The position numbers and the translations under genes are program-made. Under the pieces are notes generated by a model. The model did not search any database. It saw only the letters and a list, made by a program, of their open reading frames with translations, and was not told the DNA's origin. A stretch of DNA of 64,000 bases, taken from assembly GCF_040371755.1 (NCBI RefSeq), contig NZ_BAABWE010000005.1, positions 124,001 to 188,000 on the forward strand. Reading direction: 5' to 3'. This document shows positions 44,184 to 50,465 of the stretch, piece by piece; position 1 is the first letter of the stretch, and each line of letters starts with the position of its first letter. The stretch comes from Bermanella sp040371755 (GTDB lineage Bacteria; Pseudomonadota; Gammaproteobacteria; Pseudomonadales; Oceanobacteraceae).

Positions 44184-44645
44184 ATGAGCAGCCGCATCAA
44201 CTACTACCAACAAGCACCAGAAGCCATTAATTTACTGGTGGAACAAGAAAGCTACCTGAGCAACCAGTTTTCATCTGATAAGATTTTAAACCTGAATATA
44301 TTGGAACTGGTTAAACTTCGGGTATCGCAAATTAATCAATGTGCTTTTTGCATAGACATGCATTACGACAAAGCCATTGAACTAGGGGAGCCCCCAGAGC
44401 GCTTATACGGCTTGAATGCATGGCGAGACATGCCATTCTATTCACCACAGGAACAATTGGCATTAGAGTGGGCTGAACACTTAACCGCAGGTAAACCCGT
44501 GGATGATGCCCTGTATGATCGAGCCGTGACTGGGTTCAAAGAACAAGGTATGGTTAATCTCACTATTGCCATTAATGCCATAAACAGTTGGAACCGCATC
44601 GGCAAGGTATTTAAACCTAAATTGGGTTCGTATAAGGCCAGTTGA
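44184..44645 (+). CDS. AhpD-like alkylhydroperoxidase/carboxymuconolactone decarboxylase family protein
   Basis: 153 aa. The redox motif is VSQINQCAFCIDMHYDKA (CxxC plus His, about residues 48-65). The family usually removes peroxides or acts as a small disulfide reductase. AAGGGAAGGA precedes the ATG. The AraC-type regulator gene starts 7 bp downstream, so the two form an operon. Confidence 0.88.
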   Translation: MSSRINYYQQAPEAINLLVEQESYLSNQFSSDKILNLNILELVKLRVSQINQCAFCIDMHYDKAIELGEPPERLYGLNAWRDMPFYSPQEQLALEWAEHLTAGKPVDDALYDRAVTGFKEQGMVNLTIAINAINSWNRIGKVFKPKLGSYKAS

Positions 44646-44652
44646 TATTGTT

Positions 44653-45432
44653 ATGGATACGACGTTTGATTTTAGACTAATGCATCTTGATGGCCCACTA
44701 AGCCAGCATGTACAAGCGGTTTGGTCGGCGTCGGTCTCCTCGTGTTCTCAACCAGTTAACAAGCCTTTATTTAGTGATGGTGCCAGCGGCGCTTTTATTA
44801 TATTAAAAGGCGAGGTCACTTATGAACAAGGCATCTATCAACAAGGGATACATTGGGTGTCTGTGCAAAAGCAGGCACAATTTATAACCATGTCCCCTGA
44901 ATTGTTAATGCTGGGGTTTCGCTTTCAGCCGGGTATCTCTAAAGAGCACTTTTCGGTTTTTAGACAAAGTGAAGCAACAAAAAATTCTGAAAAACAAGAG
45001 GTAACAGCAAACCAACAGGGGATAAAAGGGTTGATAAGTCGCTTGTCAGAAGCAGCTCAAACGGATCAACTTACGGTTTTGTGCCAGTGGTTACAGCAGC
45101 ATCTTAAAAGCGACGTCATCGAGAATGGCCTCACCCATTTTATCCGGCATATTGACCACAAAGCAGAGCTAAAAGGCATAGAACAACAACTGCCTTTGAG
45201 TTTGCGACAAATTGAACGTCAATTTAAGTCTCAAATTGGTTTTACCCCAAAATATTATCAACGGCTTATGCGTATTCGAGCGGCCATCCAATTAATCAAA
45301 CAAAACCCATCAGCAAACCTAGTGGATTTAGCCATAGAAGCGGGGTTCTCGGACCAAGCTCATATGAATCGTGAGTTTCGCCAACTGGCAAGGATGACAC
45401 CCAAAGAATATCAGGCGACTAAAAAAGTTTAA
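44653..45432 (+). CDS. AraC family transcriptional regulator
   Basis: 259 aa. The N-terminal domain (about 1-140) belongs to the type found with helix-turn-helix AraC regulators of unknown ligand. The C-terminal DNA-binding domain shows LPLSLRQIERQFKSQIGFTP and LAIEAGFSDQAHMNREFRQL. It is co-oriented with the preceding AhpD-like gene and probably regulates it or the damaged DoxX gene downstream, since these three functions often occur together. Confidence 0.88.
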   Translation: MDTTFDFRLMHLDGPLSQHVQAVWSASVSSCSQPVNKPLFSDGASGAFIILKGEVTYEQGIYQQGIHWVSVQKQAQFITMSPELLMLGFRFQPGISKEHFSVFRQSEATKNSEKQEVTANQQGIKGLISRLSEAAQTDQLTVLCQWLQQHLKSDVIENGLTHFIRHIDHKAELKGIEQQLPLSLRQIERQFKSQIGFTPKYYQRLMRIRAAIQLIKQNPSANLVDLAIEAGFSDQAHMNREFRQLARMTPKEYQATKKV

Positions 45433-45507
45433 TGTATTCCCCAATTTTCAAAATATTGGATTAAGGTTTTCATCACTAACCGATTGCGTTTGGTTTTGCG
45501 CAAGTCT

Positions 45508-45516
45508 GGGGGGGGG
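45508..45516 (+). repeat. G9 homopolymer tract upstream of the doxX remnant
   Basis: Nine consecutive G in an otherwise AT-rich gap, 35 bp before the doxX ATG. Such runs are prone to slipped-strand mispairing and could alter promoter spacing. Confidence 0.6.
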
Positions 45517-45551
45517 CAATAACCAAATTTGGCTGGGCGGTAGGTGGGGTC

Positions 45552-45937
45552 ATGTTTTCATTAATGCCAGCCCTTTCCGATTTTGATCCATGGGCAATAA
45601 CGCCACCCCTTGCTGCGTTTATCCTATGCATCACACTAGGTGTGGTATTGCTGGCTCATAGTGTGTACCTAAAAGCAGTGGTATTTACCTTACCGGGCAC
45701 TGCCCAGTCTTTGAATGTATTGGCTTAGCAGGGTGGATGGCCTACGCCGTATTTGCGGTAGAAACCATTGGCGGCATAGCGCTTATTTTAGGGGCCTATA
45801 CTCGCTTGGTGTCATTGGCAGTGATTCCCGTATTACTGGGCGCCACATGGACACAATCTCATTACCGATCGGTTATTTCTGTCGCTTTTATGCTGTATCT
45901 GGTCTATATATTACTGATCGGTAATCTTTCCTTGTAA
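45552..45937 (+). pseudogene. DoxX family membrane protein, frameshifted
   Basis: From the ATG at 45552 (AGGTGGGG upstream) the frame reads MFSLMPALSDFDPWAI and then LLAHSVYLKAVVFTLPGTAQ, a DoxX hallmark, but stops at a TAG near 45728. In the next frame the sense continues without a gap as FECIGLAGWMAYAVFAVE, GGIALILGAYTRL and VIPVLLGATW to 45937. One missing T near 45708-45712 explains the shift. The end also looks shorter than normal after LLGATW. Either a pseudogene or a sequencing error. Confidence 0.7.
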
Positions 45938-45975
45938 ACACGCATTTTGAGGTCTATATTACCGTTCGGTAATAT
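45861..45975. promoter_or_regulatory. Three TetR-like operator palindromes at about 49-bp spacing
   Basis: ATTACCG-AT-CGGTTAT (45861-45876), ATTACTG-AT-CGGTAAT (45910-45925) and the perfect ATATTACCG-TT-CGGTAATAT (45956-45975). The last is 27 bp before the hipB-like ATG. The form ATTACCGNNCGGTAAT is typical of TetR-family operators. No tetR gene is present in the window. Confidence 0.5.
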
Positions 45976-46002
45976 GGAAATCGTTTGGCTTAATAAATAC
46001 CC

Positions 46003-46404
46003 ATGAAATTGAAATCCGCAGAAAGCTTATTGGTTGTTATTAAAATCCATCGAATGAATATGGGGATGCAGTCTCGTACACTGGCGGCTTTGGCGGGTGT
46101 GTCGGCTAAGTTCATGTCGCAGCTTGAGAACAATAAAACCACGGTGGAAACAGATACCTTAACCAAGGTCTCTCAAGTGCTGGGTTTAAAAATGCCGTAT
46201 TTAGATAACCCAGAGGTATTGGCGCAGGCCATTAGACAAAAACGTAAGGCACTGAATTTAGATCAAAGCGTTTTAGCGAGTCTATGCAATGTGTCGCCTA
46301 AGTTTTTATCGGCTTTAGAGAATGCACACCCGAAGAAAAGACTGAATAAGGTGTTTGATGTGTTAAATGGATTGGGTTTAACAGTGGAGGTGGTTGAGCC
46401 ATGA
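46003..46404 (+). CDS. HipB-like antitoxin/regulator with two HTH domains
   Basis: 133 aa with two tandem XRE-type helix-turn-helix units: residues about 15-62 (SRTLAALAGVSAKFMSQLEN) and about 74-128 (DQSVLASLCNVSPKFLSALEN). The two are clearly related, so the gene arose by internal duplication. HipB-type antitoxins usually have one HTH. It overlaps the hipA-like gene by four bases, the usual antitoxin-toxin order. It probably represses its own promoter; a perfect palindrome lies 27 bp upstream. Confidence 0.85.
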   Translation: MKLKSAESLLVVIKIHRMNMGMQSRTLAALAGVSAKFMSQLENNKTTVETDTLTKVSQVLGLKMPYLDNPEVLAQAIRQKRKALNLDQSVLASLCNVSPKFLSALENAHPKKRLNKVFDVLNGLGLTVEVVEP

Positions 46405-47687
46405 GCTGTTCTTTTAATGTTTATATGAATGAGCGTTTAGCAGGGCAGTTGTTTGTGGATGACAGCATGCGCATGTCGTTTTGTTATGCCGCTGAGTATA
46501 TTGAATTGGAAGGTACGTCAATTTCGTTAACCTTACCTGTAGTGGGCGAGGCATATTCAGACGCGTTGGTTTTTCCCTTTGTTGAAAACCTATTACCAGA
46601 AGGGGAAATTCGTCAAAAGATTCAAGACCTGCATAAAATTGAAGACGGTAATTATGAGCGTTTATTGGATATATTAGGTGGGGATGTGGCAGGAGCCATT
46701 TCCTTTTACCCTCAAGGTGTCACACCTTCCTTTCATGCAGAGCAGGCACTAACGCCTTTATCAGAATCGGATCTAAGCCAGTTATTACTGAATATTCAGG
46801 ATCGCCCGTTCCATTCCGCTAGTCATGAACAAGTTGGTAATCGGTTAAGTTTGGCGGGTGCGCAAAACAAATTGCCGGTTATTGTGAAAGACAGTGAAGT
46901 ATACGAAGCCGGCCCTGAACCAAGTACGCATATCATCAAGCCTGCTCGTAAGGACGGTCGCTTTCCTTCTATTGTGTATAACGAATACATTTGTATGAAG
47001 GCGGCAAAAAGGGCCGGAATAGACGTGGCTGATGTGTCTTTATTATCAGTAATAAATGATGACAATAACGAAAGCGATGCTTTATTAATTAAACGGTTTG
47101 ATCGGTACGAATCAGAAGGCAAAACCATTCGTTTACCGCAAGAAGACCTATGTCAGTTAAACAGTATTGTTTCTACCCGTAAATATGAGGTTAGTGGTGG
47201 GTCTGGTTTTATTGAGTTGTTTTCAGCAATTAAAGCGTATAGTCAAATCCCAGCGCTAGATGATTTAGAAACCATTCGAAGAATTATTTTTAACCTAGTC
47301 ATCGGTAACTATGACGCACACGGGAAGAACTTTTCTTTGTTAATAAATGATAAAAATAAAATATGGTTGAGTCCTGCTTACGATTTAGTTTGTACGCAGC
47401 TGTATGAAGAATTGGATACAAACTTTGCTATGAGTATTGATGGTATTTATGAATTAAAGGATTTAACGGAAGCGAATTTCGTTAACCTATTTAGTGCTAT
47501 CGGTAAGAAGTATTCTGGCCTTAAAAAACAGTTGATTGAATATTTAAATGCATCAGTGAAGGCAGTAGAATCAGAAGTGGCTGAGTTTGTTAAGGGGGAT
47601 TTTTATCAATCTGATATTGATATGGCTAAAGTGATTTTGGCCACTATTAAAGATAACGAAAAACAATTAAGAGACATTTTAAAATAA
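46401..47687 (+). CDS. HipA-like serine/threonine kinase toxin
   Basis: 428 aa. The N-terminal subdomain shows ISLTLPV, FPFVENLLPEGEIRQKI and ILGGDVAGAISFYP (to about 115). The kinase domain shows RLSLAGAQNKLPVI, STHIIKPARKDGRFPSIVYN, ALLIKRFDR and the catalytic NYDAHGKNFSLL (about 307-318) followed by LSPAYDLV. These match HipA, which phosphorylates a tRNA synthetase and induces dormancy. All expected catalytic motifs appear present. It is coupled to the two-HTH gene by a four-base overlap. Confidence 0.9.
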   Translation: MSCSFNVYMNERLAGQLFVDDSMRMSFCYAAEYIELEGTSISLTLPVVGEAYSDALVFPFVENLLPEGEIRQKIQDLHKIEDGNYERLLDILGGDVAGAISFYPQGVTPSFHAEQALTPLSESDLSQLLLNIQDRPFHSASHEQVGNRLSLAGAQNKLPVIVKDSEVYEAGPEPSTHIIKPARKDGRFPSIVYNEYICMKAAKRAGIDVADVSLLSVINDDNNESDALLIKRFDRYESEGKTIRLPQEDLCQLNSIVSTRKYEVSGGSGFIELFSAIKAYSQIPALDDLETIRRIIFNLVIGNYDAHGKNFSLLINDKNKIWLSPAYDLVCTQLYEELDTNFAMSIDGIYELKDLTEANFVNLFSAIGKKYSGLKKQLIEYLNASVKAVESEVAEFVKGDFYQSDIDMAKVILATIKDNEKQLRDILK

Positions 47688-47893
47688 AAAACGGCCCGTA
47701 GACCGTTTTTTTGTTTTATAGAATCGCGCGGGAGCGCGCTCCTACATTGCTAAAGCTGCAAGATACGCGCAGCTTTAATCAGTCCTCATACTCTTCAATC
47801 ACAGGGTAAGAGCAAATCCCAAGTCTTTGATAGCGGATCCCAATACATATCACCAATACGGTTAACGGTTGGCCAGAACTTGTTGGCGTAAAC
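47682..47893 (-). pseudogene. Degraded copy of the gcvP 3' end plus downstream terminator
   Basis: About 212 bp resembling 50264-50465. It contains the AAAAACGG...CCGTTTTT hairpin (one mismatch here), the palindrome GGAGCGCGCTCC (47731-47742), and then, on the minus strand, the end of GcvP, still readable as YPVIEEYED before the stop at 47779. Indels shift the frame further in. The hairpin probably also terminates the hipA-like gene. Confidence 0.8.
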
Positions 47894-48074
47894 TTTGCCA
47901 ATTCGGGAGTTCCTAAGCTTAGCGAAGATGTCGCCAAAGGAATATCAGATAAGTAAGCGATTAATAACCCTATAAAATCCTTATATATCAATAACTTATA
48001 GGGATCCCTTGATCTGGAGTACGCATCGGAAGTGTGCTATGCTTAAATTACTTATCTATAAAAATCTAATCGTT

Positions 48075-48260
48075 ATGGCCAGTGAAAGCGTATCTAAAAA
48101 GACAACATCATTGAAAGCCAAGCAAGCCTACGTGAAACGCACACGTTTAGGTAACTATTTTTCTAGTCGTTTGCTTGAAGGGCTGACAACAAAGAAGGTA
48201 GCAGGGAATCACTCTAAAGAAGATGTGATCGCGAAACTCAGAGCAAATGCATCTGCTTAA
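48075..48260 (+). CDS. YhfG-like antitoxin of a Fic module
   Basis: 61 aa from the ATG at 48075; the frame is open further upstream with another ATG at 48039, so the start is uncertain. The core LKAKQAYVKRTRLGNYFSSR followed by LLEGL resembles YhfG, the small partner next to fic in enterobacteria. It is immediately followed (6 bp) by a Fic gene. Homology is judged by eye from this short motif and position. Confidence 0.6.
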   Translation: MASESVSKKTTSLKAKQAYVKRTRLGNYFSSRLLEGLTTKKVAGNHSKEDVIAKLRANASA

Positions 48261-48266
48261 TCTAAC

Positions 48267-48863
48267 ATGGATAAATAAGGCACAAATGAAGATCCGCTAT
48301 GTTATCCGAATTCAAGTGTATTAATTAATCGTCTAGGTATTCAAGATAAATTAGAGCTTGATGAAGCCGAAACCGAAATTACCGATCTCACCGTTTCTGA
48401 AATTGAATTCTCTCTCCCACCTTACGATCTCAATTTTTTATGTCTTATACATAAAATTCTATTTTCCGACATATATGATTGGGCTGGTGAATTACGTCAC
48501 ATTGATATTAGCAAGGGCGAGACACGCTTTTGTCATGTGCAATATATCTCTAGTTCAGCTAAGAAGCTTTTTGAAGGGCTAAAAGAGCAAGATTATTTTG
48601 AAGGCCTAAATAGGGGTGACTTAGTTAAACAAGTGGCTGAGTTTTATGGTGATGTTAATATGCTTCACCCCTTTAGGGAAGGAAATGGCCGAGCACAACG
48701 TATTCTTTTCGAACACATAATCGTTAATGCAGGATATGAGATTAGCTGGGAACCCATTCATAAAGATGAATGGATTCAAGCCAATATTTCAGCCGTTAAT
48801 TGTGATTATGATCAGTTGGAGCAGATATTTGATAAATGTATTGGTAGTGAAATTTATGAGTAG
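48267..48863 (+). pseudogene. fic: Fic family AMP-transferase, stop at codon 4
   Basis: The frame from ATG 48267 begins Met-Asp-Lys-TAA-Gly, then stays open to 48863 and encodes a complete Fic protein: CYPNSSVLINRLGI, DIYDWAGELRHIDI, KGETRFCHVQYI and the intact active-site HPFREGNGRAQR. E. coli Fic begins Met-Ser-Asp-Lys-Phe-Gly, so the TAA (48276-48278) replaces that Phe. No other ATG, GTG or TTG occurs in frame until 48537, which would lose the N-terminal third. The gene is therefore probably silenced, or depends on readthrough. Confidence 0.82.
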
Positions 48864-48944
48864 ACTGATGGCGCAAACGAAGTTATTACGGCGTCAGATT
48901 TAGTCTGATCTACTACATCTGTTCAAATACAATTTATTGGATAG

Positions 48945-50120
48945 TTAGTCATCTTTTTTTAAATTGGTCACTTCAATGGACTTATTTATAAACCCTTCTT
49001 TGTCTATATTGTGAATGATATATGTATACATTTTTTCGCCAATAATTGACGAAATAAAAGGTTCTTTCTTTTCACCTTCAATATAGCCAACAAACATATT
49101 TTCTATGTATGAGAATTCAAACTGATAACAATTCGATTCCGTTACAAACTCATTGACATGAGTTAAATTAATATATGATTTAAAGCCCTCTCTCATGTCT
49201 AAATGGGTAAAATTTGGATAATCAATGGCCATTGTGAACTTTGTACTTTTAAGAGAGATCGCACCAATTAGTGAATCTTTCTTTTCTTCTTTAACTTGTA
49301 TATCTATTGCTTTATCGGTGCTGTGAGGATCTAAGAAATAATCGCCTCTTTGTACCAATGGACCAGGGGCAAAACCTTCAGTAACTCTGGTAACTTTTTT
49401 ATTTTCATCTATTTTAAATAAAACGATAGTGGGAGATTGGGTATAATGAGGTTTGTATGAGACAACCACATCGTTTTGATTATCAAAATCCAAATCAATT
49501 ATTTTGAAATTAGAAACAGATATACGATATTTTTCTTCGTTAAAGACCTCAGGATATTCTGTGTTTAAAATGTAATCTTGAACAAGTTGGATCTCTTCTG
49601 GCATTGTCGCTTCAAAGTTCTTTCTATCCGCTTCAGAATCTGAGGAGTGTGTTTCATCAAACTGGATTCTAATACTGGTCACTAATCCGTTTTGAGTTTC
49701 TAAACTAATATTTTCACCAAAATAATGGATATCAGTATTAGATACTGGGTCTTGTGTAATTTGGTCAATGGCTGGTTTACTTGAACTCGGTTCCCCAAAA
49801 TCTTGAATTACTTTTTCAATTGATACACCTAATCCAATCTTATTTGTAAATGTATCAGTTGGTTGAGACACGCCTGTCACTTGAATGGAACTTATAAAGT
49901 TACTACCAGATGGGTTTTCCATTATGACAATGTAGTGATTTTCTTTAATAAAAGCTCTAAATACTGCATTGTTTTGGGTTACAACTTCACTAGGTTGACC
50001 TAGCAAATTCAAGGCTTTATCAATAGAATCACCTAAAGATAAATTGTATAGAGTATTAAATTGCTCTGAATACACATAGGGATTAAATAAATAAGCGAAA
50101 ACAAAAATTAAAACTCTCAT
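48945..50120 (-). CDS. Hypothetical exported protein with two SmpA/OmlA-like repeats
   Basis: 391 aa, not recognised as a named family. A Sec signal peptide (about residues 1-18, ending VYS) precedes two similar segments: LSLGDSIDKALNLLGQPSEV (about 28-47) and IGLGVSIEKVIQDFGEPSSS (about 95-114). This G-x-S/x-x-x-V...LG.P pattern is common in small exported lipoprotein-like domains. The rest (about 170-391) is Asp/Lys-rich with beta character. It lies inside the segment bounded by the two gcvP-end copies and is AT-richer than gcvP. Confidence 0.65.
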   Translation of the reverse strand: MRVLIFVFAYLFNPYVYSEQFNTLYNLSLGDSIDKALNLLGQPSEVVTQNNAVFRAFIKENHYIVIMENPSGSNFISSIQVTGVSQPTDTFTNKIGLGVSIEKVIQDFGEPSSSKPAIDQITQDPVSNTDIHYFGENISLETQNGLVTSIRIQFDETHSSDSEADRKNFEATMPEEIQLVQDYILNTEYPEVFNEEKYRISVSNFKIIDLDFDNQNDVVVSYKPHYTQSPTIVLFKIDENKKVTRVTEGFAPGPLVQRGDYFLDPHSTDKAIDIQVKEEKKDSLIGAISLKSTKFTMAIDYPNFTHLDMREGFKSYINLTHVNEFVTESNCYQFEFSYIENMFVGYIEGEKKEPFISSIIGEKMYTYIIHNIDKEGFINKSIEVTNLKKDD

Positions 50121-50263
50121 ATTAGCTCCGATATTCGAATATCATCTTCTGCTTAACCTAGCGTATTGAAGTGTGTTTACTATACAGTTTTAATATGCCT
50201 CTTTGAATAAATTTATTAATAATATCTGATTTACTAGAGGCAGGTAGAAATAGGGTTTTCTGG

Positions 50264-50465
50264 AAATAAAAAACGGCCCGCAGGCCGTTTTTTTGTTTTA
50301 TAGAATCGCGCGGGAGCGCGCTCCTACATTTCTAAAGATGCAAGGTACGCGCAGCTTTAATCAGTCCTCATACTCTTCAATGGCAGGGCAGCTACAAATC
50401 AGATTACGATCCCCGTACACATCATCAATACGGTTAACGGTTGGCCAGAACTTGTTGGCGTAAAC
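50264..50465 (-). repeat. Original copy of the duplicated gcvP-end segment, with gcvP terminator
   Basis: Direct-repeat partner of 47682-47893. The terminator stem AAAACGGCC-CGCA-GGCCGTTTT (about 50271-50290) is perfect here, and the palindrome GGAGCGCGCTCC is at 50313-50324. Part of it (50361 onward) is the coding end of gcvP. Confidence 0.8.

Noticed and set aside
45737..45937. Intact short DoxX protein
   Set aside because: The preceding frame clearly encodes its N-terminal half, so this is the 3' part of a frameshifted gene.
47779..47991. 70-codon minus-strand frame after hipA as a gene
   Set aside because: It is the frameshifted copy of the gcvP end; only its last residues match and the rest is out of frame.
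48358..48582. 74-codon plus-strand frame in the fic region
   Set aside because: Out of frame with the clear Fic coding sense that covers the same bases.
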